From Paenibacillus sp. (GTDB lineage: Bacteria; Bacillota; Bacilli; Paenibacillales; NBRC-103111), in contig JAPSLM010000006.1 in NCBI GenBank assembly GCA_031180825.1, positions 1-64,000 of the forward strand: 64,000 nucleotides of DNA. The letters are read 5' to 3'. The notes under the pieces were generated by a model. The model saw only the letters and a program-made list of their open reading frames with translations, was not told where the DNA came from and ran no database searches. Below, piece after piece: positions 33,260 to 42,403 of the stretch. Position numbers and translations under genes: made by a program. Positions within the stretch are counted from its first letter, which is position 1. Each line of letters opens with the position of its first letter.

Positions 33260-33594
33260 GATGGCAAAGGACTCCTTTCGTTTTTCGCAAAAACGATACT
33301 TGTAACATGGAAACGCATAACTCTATAATAGCATATTCGGACGGGGACCAACACCGCGTTTTTGCGCGATTCCGCAGGGGAGGAAAAGCCTGCTTCAAGA
33401 AAGGGCTTTACAAACCGCCGGCACGAAAAAGCAATAAAATCTTCATCGCTCCGAAAGATTTAGAGCAGGCGGCCGGAGGACAAATCGTGTATAATCCAAA
33501 TGTGCAAAGCTTCGCCTTGCGCCAAACCATCGATACGGGCTTGACCGACGACGCAGAAAGCCGAAGCTGAATTCATAACTTAGGATGATGATGG
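33260..33594. other. intergenic region between divergent fumarase and HD-protein genes
   Basis: No convincing gene; the one open frame (33307-33570) has no ribosome binding site. It contains a near-perfect palindrome CGTTTTT-CGC-AAAAACG at 33279-33295 just upstream of the fumarase ribosome binding site, a TGCTATTAT extended -10 on the minus strand near 33322-33330, and a TATAAT on the plus strand at 33490-33495, about 100 bp before the HD-protein gene. Confidence 0.4.
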
Positions 33595-34176
33595 ATGGAA
33601 AATCATTTTTTAGCTTATTTGTACCGGCTGCGGTATATCGAGCGCTGGAGCCTTATGCGGAACGTGCTGAAGGAAAACGTTGCCGAGCACTCTTTTCACG
33701 TCTCGATCCTGACTCATGTGCTGTGCACGATCGCCAACGAGGTGTACGGCAAGCAGATACCGACGGACCGGGCCGTCAGCATGGCGCTGTTCCACGACGC
33801 GACGGAGGTTTTTACGGGAGACATTCCGACGCCGGTGAAGCACCATAATCCGAAGATTCTTTCCAATTTCCGCGAGATCGAGCAGCTTGCCGCCGAGCGT
33901 CTGCTGGACATGGTCCCGGAACCGTTGCGGAACGTATACGACCCGCTGATCGTTGCGAAGAAGGATGCCGACCCCGAGCTGAAAAAATACGTCAAGGGCG
34001 CCGATCTTCTAGACGCCTATCTTAAATGCGTGTCCGAGCTGTCCGCCGGCAACCGCGAATTCGCGATGGCCAAAAAGCAAATCGAACAATCGATTGAAGC
34101 GATGAACATGCCCGAGCTGGACTATTTTCTGCAGCATTTGGCCCCTAGCCTGGAGAAGACGCTCGATGAGCTGTAA
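33595..34176 (+). CDS. YfbR-like HD-domain 5'-deoxynucleotidase
   Basis: A 193-aa HD phosphohydrolase, probably removing phosphate from deoxynucleoside 5'-monophosphates. Metal ligands are visible as His in NVAEHSFHVS (about 28-37), the HD pair in ALFHDATEVFTGDIPTPVKHH (about 63-83; LFHDATEVFTGD) and Asp in KGADLLDAYLKC (about 137). This pattern is that of YfbR and not of the general HD family. The start at 33595 follows AGGA. It is monocistronic, ended by the terminator at 34186. Confidence 0.9.
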   Translation: MENHFLAYLYRLRYIERWSLMRNVLKENVAEHSFHVSILTHVLCTIANEVYGKQIPTDRAVSMALFHDATEVFTGDIPTPVKHHNPKILSNFREIEQLAAERLLDMVPEPLRNVYDPLIVAKKDADPELKKYVKGADLLDAYLKCVSELSAGNREFAMAKKQIEQSIEAMNMPELDYFLQHLAPSLEKTLDEL

Positions 34177-34185
34177 CCCCGACAT

Positions 34186-34228
34186 AAAAGCAGTCCGGCG
34201 CTGGAATCCGCGCCAGACTGCTTTTTTC
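34186..34228 (+). terminator. Rho-independent terminator
   Basis: Stem AAAAGCAGTC with GACTGCTTTT plus an inner CGGCG/CGCC pairing, followed by TTTTTT. It lies 10 bp after the HD-protein stop. Confidence 0.88.
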
Positions 34229-34308
34229 CTTTCTTTCGCTCCGTACCTGTCATAACAAGTGTATGCGGCCCGTAATATAGTACAGACAAGTAGCCGGGAG
34301 CGGCTCCC

Positions 34309-34944
34309 TCAGTCAAACATGGAGTTGCATGCAATCATGAGAAGAATCCCCCCGCTGATCACCGTGCCGAATTGTCCCAGGGTGAAGGCCCCGATGCGGA
34401 CTCCCGCCGCTTTCCGGCCGATCGCGACACCGATCCAGATCGTCAGGAAGCTTCCCTGCGCAGCCGTGAGCGAGATGGCGAGCGGCGACAAATTCATCAG
34501 CCCCGCGCTCAGACCGTTCGTGACGGCATTCGCCGAAAGCGCGATGCCCAGAACCACCGATTCGCCGATCCCGATGGAGCCGGATTGATCCTTGTCGGCC
34601 TTTTCGGGATGCTGCAGCAGCCCTTTTAACGATACGCTGCCCGACTGGTCTTCTTTTACCTCGGGAGACGCCGATGGCTTTCGCGGCATCGCCAGCAGCA
34701 CGATGCGCAGCCCGATGACCGTCAAGATGAAAGCTCCAACCACAGCCGAAACCATGCCCGGAAACGCCTTCGAAAGCCATTGCCCGAACAAAATCCCCGT
34801 TCCGCTGAACAGAAAACAAATCACGGCGATGATCAAATTCGGCAAAACGCCGACGCGGATTCCCCGGATCCCATAAGATAGCCCGACACCCAGATTATCC
34901 AGACTCGACGAGACGGCAAAACCTGCGATAAGCAGCCATGTCAT
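34309..34944 (-). CDS. second YtaF-like sporulation membrane protein
   Basis: A 211-aa paralog of the protein at 4316: two three-segment halves opening with SSLDNLGVGLSYGIRGIR and SANAVTNGLSAG, joined by a hydrophilic linker. Residues 117-128 (DKDQSGSIGIGE) form a complete EF-hand-type 12-residue loop. A second, imperfect copy 20 residues earlier (97-108, KEDQSGSVSLKG) keeps the DQSGS core but loses the first Asp and the last Glu. In the second half the SLD motif is SAN, so a conserved acidic residue is lost. AAAGGAG lies 9 nt before the ATG. It diverges from the XRE regulator. Confidence 0.85.
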   Translation of the reverse strand: MTWLLIAGFAVSSSLDNLGVGLSYGIRGIRVGVLPNLIIAVICFLFSGTGILFGQWLSKAFPGMVSAVVGAFILTVIGLRIVLLAMPRKPSASPEVKEDQSGSVSLKGLLQHPEKADKDQSGSIGIGESVVLGIALSANAVTNGLSAGLMNLSPLAISLTAAQGSFLTIWIGVAIGRKAAGVRIGAFTLGQFGTVISGGILLMIACNSMFD

Positions 34945-34980
34945 GCTGTTTCACTCCTTTTCGCTTTATATGGCATCATA

Positions 34981-35029
34981 TTGAGAATCCGGCAAAAACG
35001 TGCCTATCCGTCTCAACGATGTTGAGAAT
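34981..35029. promoter_or_regulatory. putative operator between ytaF paralog and XRE gene
   Basis: A perfect 7-3-7 inverted repeat TCTCAAC-GAT-GTTGAGA at 35011-35027 lies 48 bp before the XRE start. TTGAGAAT occurs at 34981-34988 and again at 35022-35029, and CTCAAC recurs near 35044. The repeated half-site in a divergent gap suggests the XRE protein binds here. Confidence 0.6.
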
Positions 35030-35074
35030 TTTTCAATATGCTACTCAACACAAAGCCATCGGGAGGAGTAAACG

Positions 35075-35737
35075 ATGTCCGATAAGAAAAAAGAACCGGA
35101 GTTGGGCGCAACCTTAAAAGCGCTGTTAAAAGGCCGCTCTTTATCCATGCGCAAGCTGAGCCTGCTTACCGGAATCGATACGGCGACGATCTCGCGCATC
35201 GCCAACGGCAAGCAGCAGGCGAAGCCCGACCAGCTGCAGCAGTTCGCCGTCCATCTCGGCGTTCCGACGGAGCAGCTGTTTCAAGCGGCCGGGTTCGACG
35301 TCGGCTCCCGCCGGCCGGAACAGGACTCGGACATTTTCGCCTCCGTCGAGAGCATCAAGGAGGTCCTTCTTTCGTCCAACCTTTTCGACCGGCAGTTTAC
35401 CGCCGAGCTTGTCGGCAAGGAATTGAGCAAGTACGAGCAGTATGCCATGACCGAGGAAGGACACCGGATCATTGTCGACGGCTTCAATACCAAGGTGGAG
35501 AGCGTCAACGGCGCCGGGCCTTTTATCGACGAGCTGAGGCAATTATACGAGCTGTACCGCCGGGAGGATACGACGCCGGAGCGGCGCGCGATCGCCGGCA
35601 GCGCCCTGCTTTACTTTATTTTATCCGCGGACATTATTCCCGATTACGTCTTTCCCTTGGGGTATCTGGACGATGCCATCGCCGTACAGATTGTCGCCGG
35701 CCGGCTTTCCCAAACGGCCGATAACTCGGAAGCGTAA
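35075..35737 (+). CDS. XRE-family regulator fused to a DUF1232 membrane-associated domain
   Basis: A 220-aa protein with an N-terminal HTH_XRE domain (about 9-70; MRKLSLLTGIDTATISRIANG). A helical middle (about 85-165) follows, then a C-terminal DUF1232 motif (about 172-205; ALLYFILSADIIPDYV, LGYLDDAIAV), which in YkvA-like proteins is a short membrane-associated helix pair. The fusion could place the DNA-binding domain at the membrane. GGGAGGAG lies 6 nt before the ATG. It diverges from the second YtaF gene, which is the obvious target candidate. Confidence 0.85.
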   Translation: MSDKKKEPELGATLKALLKGRSLSMRKLSLLTGIDTATISRIANGKQQAKPDQLQQFAVHLGVPTEQLFQAAGFDVGSRRPEQDSDIFASVESIKEVLLSSNLFDRQFTAELVGKELSKYEQYAMTEEGHRIIVDGFNTKVESVNGAGPFIDELRQLYELYRREDTTPERRAIAGSALLYFILSADIIPDYVFPLGYLDDAIAVQIVAGRLSQTADNSEA

Positions 35738-35761
35738 GGTAAGCCTCCATGCCCGCTTCGG

Positions 35762-38308
35762 TCAATTCATCATGCGCGTCAGCAGGGTCACGAATTCAGC
35801 CCGCGTCGCTTGGCTTTCCGGACGGAACGTCCCGTCGGGGAAGCCTGTAATCCAGCCATCCGCTTTCAGCTGCTTCAAAATGCCTACTCCCCAATCCGTT
35901 TCCTTCACATCGGTGAAAGGCGACAATCCTCTCTGCTTCCCGCTCATCTTCATGCTTTTGGCCATCATGGCGGCCATTTCCATGCGGGTAAGGTACCGGT
36001 CCGGAGCAAGCGATCCGTCGGGGTAACCGTCGATGATCCCCGCCTGGGCGGCCTTGCCGATGAACGGATAAGCCCAATGGTCGGGCCCCAGATCCGTGTA
36101 GCGGACCTCTTTTTGCTTCGTCAGCTTCAGCCCGCGAACCAGCACGGCCGCAGCCTCCGCCCGCGTGATCGGTCGGTCCGGCATGAACCGGTAATGCTCG
36201 TACCCGTCGATGATTTTCCGCTCGGACGCCTGCTTGATCACCGCCTCGGCCCAATGCCCTTTGATGTCGGCGTATCCGCCGACCAGCGGCTTAACCTCGG
36301 CTTTTAGCTCATAGAACCGGTCCTCGAACGCCGCGTCCGCCGTTAGACGGATGTAATAGACGCCCGGCTGCAAAAGCCGGCCGAGCAGCGCTTCCCGCGC
36401 GCCGTCCGGATTCGTGACGGAGTCGACTTGCTTGAGCTTGCCGTTATAAGCGGTCATCGTCATCCGGATGTTCTGCGGAATGCCGGATAGACGAAGCTCG
36501 ACCAGGCTTTCCTCGTCGATATTCAGCGAAAACCAGTTTTCGCCGCCGGCTTTGTCCGCCAGCCCTTGATAGTTCACGCCGGGCTGCATGACCGTGGCCG
36601 AGTACGGCTTGTCGTGCGGACCGTTCGGATCGAGCAGCTTGGGCTTGTATTGGATCGCAAGCGTATATTCGCCCGTAATGGGAGGGAGATACCCTTCGGC
36701 ATTGCTGACGCGGATGTAATAATCGCCCGGGTAGACGTCCGTCTCCGGGAAATATTCAGGCTCCCCTTCGCCGCCTTCATCGATCGTCGTTCCCTTCTCG
36801 CCTCTTTTTTGAACGAACAGCACCGGGTCCATCCGGTTCGAATCGACGGACAGCCGGACGCTAAGCTTGCCCGTTTGCGCAATCGGGATCATGTACCAGT
36901 CCTGGTCGTTGTTCCGGTGAAACGTCCCTTTCAAAGTCTGGCTTTGCGCCGGAAGCACGTAGGCTTTGTACTGCTTGCCGTTATCGGCATAGGCATCCTT
37001 ATAGATTTCAAAAGAGGTCGTAAGCTTGAATTCCAGCTTGCGCTTGGCGGCGTGCCGAAGCTGCAGCTTCAAGTAGCTTTTTCCTTTCGTCACCGGCATC
37101 GTGATCGGGCTGGCGGCGCTCAAGGAATAAGCTTGAACGCCCCCTCCGGGATCTGTAAGCGTTACGGCGGCCTCTTCCTTCGGGTCCATCTCGAGCTCCA
37201 GCCTGACGCTCCCGTCGTAAGGCGCCTCGAAGCTAAACCAGTTCGAATCGCTCCCGGTCTCAAACGCCCCGCTGACCGTCTTGCTTACCGGGATGGGAGC
37301 AGCCTGCTCCTTCCTGTCGTTCCGCCTGTACATATGCTCCGAATAGGGGTCCTTCAGAACGCGGTCGGCGCGCAGCAAGCCGTAGCCGGTCCCGGGACTC
37401 CAGCCTGCCCCGCTGAGGTCCTCGGCCGTTTGCCGGAGCAAGCTGCGAATCTGATACGGCTTCATCCAAGGATACTTGGCCCAGGCCAGAGCGCAAACGG
37501 CCGCCACCTGAGGCGCCGCCATGGAGGTGCCGTCCTTGTGTTCGTATCTCCCGCCGATTCCCGTCGTAAACACGTCCCACGGCGCCACCAGATCAACCTC
37601 GGGGCCCCTGTTGGACTGCTTATGCGCCTTCTTGTCCGCCGTCATTCCGCCGACGGCCAGAACGGTAGGATACGCCGCCGGGTATTTGACGCTGTTCCCT
37701 TCGTTGCCGGTGGCGGCGACGAGCAGCACCCCCTTCGCCTCGGCGTAGCGCACGATTTCGCTCATATAGTCCGAATACTTGTTCAAGCCGAGCGACAGCA
37801 CGACGATTTTGGCCCCGTGATCGACGGCATAGCGGATGCCCTCGCCCAATTTGGCTTCGCTGCCCGTGCCGTCGTTCTCCACCGCCTTCACGGGCATCAG
37901 CTTGGCCTTCCACAAAATGCCGGCGATTCCTTTATCGTTATTGGCCGCAGCGCCGATAATGCCGGCGACATTCGTGCCGTGTCCGTTCTCGTCGCGCGGG
38001 GGCTGGCCCGGTTCGATCAAGTTGATGCCATGAACCAAATTCGGCCGCAGATCCGGATGGTTTAAATCGACGCCCGTATCGACGATCGCAATCACGATCG
38101 AGTCGTTTCCCGTCGCGACGTCCCAAGCCTCGTTCATATGAATTTGCTGCAAATAAGCCTGCTTCTCCACCAACGGGTCGGTCGGGTAAGCCGAGATCTG
38201 TACATCCCTTGCTTCCTCGGCCGACACAGTGGCAGGAAATGGAATCAAGGCTGACCCTAAAAGCAACATGCAGAGAATGACAATGAAGTTTAATTTTTTA
38301 TCAGGCAT
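35762..38308 (-). CDS. cell-surface subtilisin-like serine protease with SLH repeats
   Basis: An 848-aa secreted protease with a signal peptide (about 1-29, cleavage after TVSA). The S8 triad is Asp77 (VDTGVD), His110 (NGHGTNVAG) and Ser262 (DGTSMAAP), with oxyanion Asn202 (ATGNEGN). Two or three beta-rich pre-peptidase C-terminal-like domains follow (about 330-665; NNDQDWYMIPI, GGENWFSLNI). Three S-layer homology repeats end the protein (about 672-848; GHWAEAVIKQ, DHWAYPFIGKA, TDWGVGILKQL), anchoring it to the wall polymer. It starts 6 bp after the PepF stop, so the two peptidases are probably cotranscribed. Confidence 0.95.
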   Translation of the reverse strand: MPDKKLNFIVILCMLLLGSALIPFPATVSAEEARDVQISAYPTDPLVEKQAYLQQIHMNEAWDVATGNDSIVIAIVDTGVDLNHPDLRPNLVHGINLIEPGQPPRDENGHGTNVAGIIGAAANNDKGIAGILWKAKLMPVKAVENDGTGSEAKLGEGIRYAVDHGAKIVVLSLGLNKYSDYMSEIVRYAEAKGVLLVAATGNEGNSVKYPAAYPTVLAVGGMTADKKAHKQSNRGPEVDLVAPWDVFTTGIGGRYEHKDGTSMAAPQVAAVCALAWAKYPWMKPYQIRSLLRQTAEDLSGAGWSPGTGYGLLRADRVLKDPYSEHMYRRNDRKEQAAPIPVSKTVSGAFETGSDSNWFSFEAPYDGSVRLELEMDPKEEAAVTLTDPGGGVQAYSLSAASPITMPVTKGKSYLKLQLRHAAKRKLEFKLTTSFEIYKDAYADNGKQYKAYVLPAQSQTLKGTFHRNNDQDWYMIPIAQTGKLSVRLSVDSNRMDPVLFVQKRGEKGTTIDEGGEGEPEYFPETDVYPGDYYIRVSNAEGYLPPITGEYTLAIQYKPKLLDPNGPHDKPYSATVMQPGVNYQGLADKAGGENWFSLNIDEESLVELRLSGIPQNIRMTMTAYNGKLKQVDSVTNPDGAREALLGRLLQPGVYYIRLTADAAFEDRFYELKAEVKPLVGGYADIKGHWAEAVIKQASERKIIDGYEHYRFMPDRPITRAEAAAVLVRGLKLTKQKEVRYTDLGPDHWAYPFIGKAAQAGIIDGYPDGSLAPDRYLTRMEMAAMMAKSMKMSGKQRGLSPFTDVKETDWGVGILKQLKADGWITGFPDGTFRPESQATRAEFVTLLTRMMN

Positions 38309-38314
38309 CGCTTG

Positions 38315-40114
38315 TCAAAACAGCCCCTCCAGCTCGTCGATCAAGGAACCGACATAGGCAACTGCGCTGCGAATCGGCTGCGGCTCGGACATATCGACGC
38401 CGGCGAGCTTCATCAGCTCAAGCGGCCGCATCGTGCCTCCGGCCTTGAGCACATCAAGCCAGCGGTCTACGGCCGGCTGCCCTTCCTCGCGGATAAGCTC
38501 GGCCACGGCTGTCGAGGCCGTTAAACCCGCGGCGTACGTATACGGGTATAGTCCCATATAATAATGCGGCTGGCGCATCCAGGTCAGCTCCGCTCCCGCG
38601 TCGATGTCGACCGCATCTCCCCAAAACTCCTTCAGCACGTTTCCTTTCAGCTCGCGAAGCTTTTTCGCCGTCAGCGCCTTGCCTGCTTCTGCCGCTTCGT
38701 ACACCCTGCGCTGCATATCGCCTTCCAGCAGGTGGGTGACGAAATTGTGATAGTACGTGTTCAGAAGCTGAAGAATCACCCAGCGCTTCAGACGCGGATC
38801 GTCGGACTGCTTCATCAGATGCCAGGCGAGAAGCAGCTCGTTCATTGTCGACGGCGCTTCGATAAAATACGTGGACGGCCTGAAATTCGTATACCGTTGA
38901 TTGCGCGCGGCCAGCATCAAATGGCCCGCGTGCCCCAGCTCGTGCGCCAGCGTAAAGGCGCTTCGTATGTTGCCCGCCCAGGTGATCAGAATGTAGGAAT
39001 GCGTGCTGTACGGACTCGAGCAGAAGGCCCCGGTCGACTTGCCGATATTGTCGGCATAGTCGATCCAGCGTCCGGTCAGCGCCTGCTCCATAAGCTCCGT
39101 ATATTCGGGGCCCAGGACACGCAGCGCGTCCAAGATCGTCCTTCCCGCCTCCTCGAACGTGACCGGAGGACTGAATTCCGGATCGAGCGGAGCCTTCAAG
39201 TCGCAGTACCGGATGCGCTCCAACCCGAGCACCCGCTGCTTCAGCCGGGCCAACCGCCGCATGTGCGGGGCCAGCTCCGTACGGATAATATCAAGGATGT
39301 TATGATACATCGGAATCGTGACCTGCTGCGGCTGGAGCAGCATATGCGTCACGGATTCGTAGCCGCGCAGCCGGGAAATGACCGTCTGCTTGTTCACTTC
39401 GGCTGCATAGGCGGCGGCAAACGTATTCTGGTAAGACTCCAGCGTCCCTGTAAACGACCGGTAAGCGTTCCGGCGCAGCGCGGTATCCGGCGACAGTTCG
39501 TAGTCGGTTTCGTACAGTGCGAACGAAACCGGCCGCGTTACGCCCTCGCCGTCCTCTACGGAAGCGAAGGACATATCCGACAGCTTGCTTCGCTGGTAAA
39601 TCGTATAGGGGGCGCCCAGCACTTCCCCCAGCGACGCCAGGACCGCTTCCGTCTCTGCTTGCAGACGGTATGGTTTCGTTTCCAGCAGATCCGTCAAGCT
39701 TTTGCGGAACGCCTCCAATTGCGGTTCTTCCCCGATACAGCGCTCCAGCCATCCGTCCGGCAGCTCCAGCAGCTCCGAGCGAATGAAGGAAAGCGCGGCC
39801 CCTGCTTGGGCAGCAACATCTCCGACCCGGGCGGAATTCGCTTGGTATGCCGGATTCGTTCCGTCGCCGGACAGCTGCAAGCGGGCATACGTAGCGGCGC
39901 GTAACAGCCGGATATGCAGCGACTCCTTGGCCTCCAGACACTTGAGAAGCAGGCCCGCCCCTTCGTGCAGCTTCCCCTTAAAGCGCTCCATGGAAGGCAG
40001 CGACTCGACGATGCCGGTCATCTCGGCTTCCCAGGCTTCGTCTCCTGCATATAAATCGGCCAAATTCCAAGTGGATTGCGGCTCAACCTGATCTCTTCTT
40101 TTTCTCTCTTTCAT
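38315..40114 (-). CDS. pepF: M3-family oligoendopeptidase F
   Basis: A cytosolic zinc metallopeptidase that cleaves short peptides, 599 aa. The zinc site is HELGH in LAHELGHAGHLML (near 390), with the downstream Glu in EAPSTMNELLLAWHLM. The M3B signatures GAFCSSPYSTHSYILITW and HNFVTHLLEGDMQRRVYE are present. The start at 40114 has AAAGGAG 9 nt upstream and gives the normal PepF length; the frame is open 13 codons further without a ribosome binding site. Confidence 0.94.
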   Translation of the reverse strand: MKERKRRDQVEPQSTWNLADLYAGDEAWEAEMTGIVESLPSMERFKGKLHEGAGLLLKCLEAKESLHIRLLRAATYARLQLSGDGTNPAYQANSARVGDVAAQAGAALSFIRSELLELPDGWLERCIGEEPQLEAFRKSLTDLLETKPYRLQAETEAVLASLGEVLGAPYTIYQRSKLSDMSFASVEDGEGVTRPVSFALYETDYELSPDTALRRNAYRSFTGTLESYQNTFAAAYAAEVNKQTVISRLRGYESVTHMLLQPQQVTIPMYHNILDIIRTELAPHMRRLARLKQRVLGLERIRYCDLKAPLDPEFSPPVTFEEAGRTILDALRVLGPEYTELMEQALTGRWIDYADNIGKSTGAFCSSPYSTHSYILITWAGNIRSAFTLAHELGHAGHLMLAARNQRYTNFRPSTYFIEAPSTMNELLLAWHLMKQSDDPRLKRWVILQLLNTYYHNFVTHLLEGDMQRRVYEAAEAGKALTAKKLRELKGNVLKEFWGDAVDIDAGAELTWMRQPHYYMGLYPYTYAAGLTASTAVAELIREEGQPAVDRWLDVLKAGGTMRPLELMKLAGVDMSEPQPIRSAVAYVGSLIDELEGLF

Positions 40115-40202
40115 TTCCGCGTTCTCCTTTTCATTTGAAGTAGACCGTTCCATCCGTCATAATGAAACAAAAAATGATTCCATGGATAAGGATGACCGGC
40201 TT

Positions 40203-40505
40203 ATGGCGTTCGGAATTACAAGAAAAGAGCTCGTTCAATGGAAAGAAGCGGTCGCTCGCGGGGAGATCGCTTTTTTAACCCATTTTTGGTTCGATCCGCG
40301 TTTCCCGCAGTTTCATTCGGTCACCAAGGTCGGATGCTCCGATATGAAGCGGCTTGTCGCATGGTGCGAAGCCAACGGATTGAACCCCCGGTACATTCAC
40401 GACCGCGAAAGCTTCCCGCACTATGACCTGATCGGACCGAAGCAGCTCGAAATTTTGCAGAAGGCAGGGCTTGGGGAGCATATCGACCGGTTCAGGCTGG
40501 GCTGA
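40203..40505 (+). CDS. YneQ-like conserved hypothetical protein, 100 aa
   Basis: A 100-aa basic cytosolic protein: MAFGITRKELVQWKEAV, AFLTHFWFDPRFP, TKVGCSDMKRLVAWC, then LNPRYIHDRESFPHYDLIGP. The same order of motifs is what I recall from B. subtilis YneQ and many Paenibacillus proteins; no function is established. The ATG at 40203 is preferred to the one at 40182 because a weak AAGGAT lies 9 nt upstream of it and homologs begin MAFGI. Its last 14 bp overlap the end of the convergent monooxygenase gene. Confidence 0.75.
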   Translation: MAFGITRKELVQWKEAVARGEIAFLTHFWFDPRFPQFHSVTKVGCSDMKRLVAWCEANGLNPRYIHDRESFPHYDLIGPKQLEILQKAGLGEHIDRFRLG

Positions 40506-41430
40506 CTCCCCCAGCTGCTCCCCATACGGCTTCCGCCAGCAGTTCGTACGAACGCAGACGGCTTTCATAGTCGGGCCCCGGCGTCACGATCATCAATTCG
40601 TCGCAGCCGCAATCCCTCTGCAGCAGCTCCAATGCCGCCTTTACCTGTCCCGGTGTTCCGACGAACGGCTTGGCCCGGTCTGCTCCCCCGCCTTCCGGCT
40701 GCAGCCCCCGCTTCGCTTCGTCCGCAAGCCTGTGCGCCTCCTCTTCCGTATCCGCGCAGAGGACGCTCACGGCCACGATCGTACGCGGGACGGCGCCCAA
40801 TGACGTTGGCTGAAACTCCCGGATATAGGTGGCAAGCACCTCCGCTCCGTCACGGTCGCTCATGAAGTGTCCGAATACGTACCCGGTCCCGAACTCGGCA
40901 GCATACGAGGCGCTTTTCCGATTTGTCCCGAGAAGCCACACTTCCGGGTCGGCAGGAGGAACGGGCATAGCTCGGACCGGCACATCCTCTATGCGAAATT
41001 CATCGGCTAGCAAGGCGGACAAAGAACGGAGCGCTTCGGGCAGCTGCCGGACATTTTCCAGAAAATTGCCACTTAGCGCCATGCTCGTATGCGCCGACCC
41101 TCCCGGGGCCCGGCCGATTCCGAGATCGATCCGCCCGGGATACAAGGCCGCAAGCAGCCGAAACGTCTCGGCCACCTTAATCGGCTTGTAGTGCGGCAGC
41201 AGCAGCGCCCCCGAGCCGAGCCGTATCCGCTCCGTGTGCGCGCCGATATGCGACAGCAGCACCTCCGGCGCCGGGCAGGCCAGCCCCGGCATGTCGTGAT
41301 GCTCCGCGGCCCAATAGCGCGAATAGCCCAGCTTCTCCGCCGCCTGCGCAAGTCTGCGCGCCTGTGCCAATGCGGCCGCGGCATCCGCCCCTTCAAGCAA
41401 AGGAACAAGATCCAGCAGGCTTAGCTTCAT
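40492..41430 (-). CDS. luciferase-like (LLM-class) flavin-dependent monooxygenase
   Basis: A 312-aa TIM-barrel oxidoreductase of the bacterial luciferase-like superfamily (YtmO/YhbW type). Motifs: MKLSLLDLVPLL, YSRYWAAEHHDMPGLACPAPEVLL, RIRLGSGALLLPHYKP, RIDLGIGRAPGG, and VWLLGTNRKSASYAAEFGTGY. It uses reduced flavin supplied in trans; substrate unknown. The start at 41430 (MKLSLL, the usual family start) has GAGGAG about 12 nt upstream. It is convergent with, and overlaps by 14 bp, the YneQ-like gene. Confidence 0.9.
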   Translation of the reverse strand: MKLSLLDLVPLLEGADAAAALAQARRLAQAAEKLGYSRYWAAEHHDMPGLACPAPEVLLSHIGAHTERIRLGSGALLLPHYKPIKVAETFRLLAALYPGRIDLGIGRAPGGSAHTSMALSGNFLENVRQLPEALRSLSALLADEFRIEDVPVRAMPVPPADPEVWLLGTNRKSASYAAEFGTGYVFGHFMSDRDGAEVLATYIREFQPTSLGAVPRTIVAVSVLCADTEEEAHRLADEAKRGLQPEGGGADRAKPFVGTPGQVKAALELLQRDCGCDELMIVTPGPDYESRLRSYELLAEAVWGAAGGVSPA

Positions 41431-41554
41431 GTGCGTCCATTGCTCCTCTCTCAGGGCTTGCTTCATTCTCCCTAAGTTTATCCAACATCTGCCGCAGCAT
41501 CAACTTTGCCGCAGGCGGATTGGCTTCTGTGCTGAAGTTGGCAACGATAAAGCC

Positions 41555-42334
41555 TCAGTCCCAAAATCCGCCGTCCGAGTGAATGATTTGTCCCGTCACC
41601 CACCTCGCGTCGTCACCGGCCAGGAAACGGATCAACCGTGCGGCATCTTCCGGTTGTCCGATGCGCCTCATCGGAAATTTGGGAAGCAGCGTCTGCTTCA
41701 ACGCATCGTTCATCCATCCCGAATCGGTCGGTCCCGGATCGACCGCATTGACCGTGATCCGGTGAGGAGCCAGTTCCGCCGCGAGCGAAACAGTAAACGC
41801 TGAGATGGCCCCTTTGGTCGCGACATACGCCAAATTTCCCGGCATCGGACCTTTGTCTTGTCCCGATACCAGATTGATGATCCGTCCGCCGCTCCCGCCT
41901 TTCAACCTGCGGGCAAATTCCACAGACAGCATGCAAGTGCCGCGAATATTGACGGCGTGATGCGCATCGAGAATATCTGCGTTCAGCGCCTCGAAACCGA
42001 CTTCCTCGCAATGCGTTGCATTATTGATCAATATAAACGGGGTGCCCAGCCGGTGCTGCACTTCATCCAGCAGCCGGGTCGCCGAGTTTGTCCCGGCTAA
42101 ATCGAGTTCCATCGACGCGCTCCTTACGCCGAGCGCGACAAGCTCCTCGGACATCTGCCTTGGCCAGTCCCGGTCGCTTCCGTAAGGCTGAGCTTCGTCG
42201 TATTTGCGCCAATGGGTAAAAAACAGATCGGCGCCCTCTTCGGCGAGCGCTCGGGCAATAGCGCTTCCGATGCCGCTTCGGCGGCTCACTCCCGTCACAA
42301 TGGCAATTTTGCCTTGCAGTCTTTTCTCGTTCAT
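41555..42334 (-). CDS. short-chain dehydrogenase/reductase
   Basis: A 259-aa NAD(P)-dependent SDR. It has the nucleotide-binding motif VTGVSRRSGIGSAIA (12-26), INNATH in place of the usual NNAG, catalytic Ser in NLVSGQ (near 150), YxxxK in AYVATKGAIS (near 163) and the PG motif VDPGPTDSGWM. This resembles the Firmicute 3-oxoacyl-ACP-reductase-like group; substrate unknown. The start at 42334 has GGAGGGG 7 nt upstream. It diverges from the T-box serS across 580 bp; a hairpin at 42411-42432 lies in its leader. Confidence 0.9.
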   Translation of the reverse strand: MNEKRLQGKIAIVTGVSRRSGIGSAIARALAEEGADLFFTHWRKYDEAQPYGSDRDWPRQMSEELVALGVRSASMELDLAGTNSATRLLDEVQHRLGTPFILINNATHCEEVGFEALNADILDAHHAVNIRGTCMLSVEFARRLKGGSGGRIINLVSGQDKGPMPGNLAYVATKGAISAFTVSLAAELAPHRITVNAVDPGPTDSGWMNDALKQTLLPKFPMRRIGQPEDAARLIRFLAGDDARWVTGQIIHSDGGFWD

Positions 42335-42403
42335 ACGATCCCCTCCGTATAGATAGGGACGCGGCGGTGTGAACTGCCGGAGATGCAGCAATTCCCGGTA
42401 AAC

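Noticed and set aside
33307..33570. An 87-codon frame upstream of the HD-domain gene
   Set aside because: No ribosome binding site, no family, and it overlaps likely promoter elements for both flanking genes.
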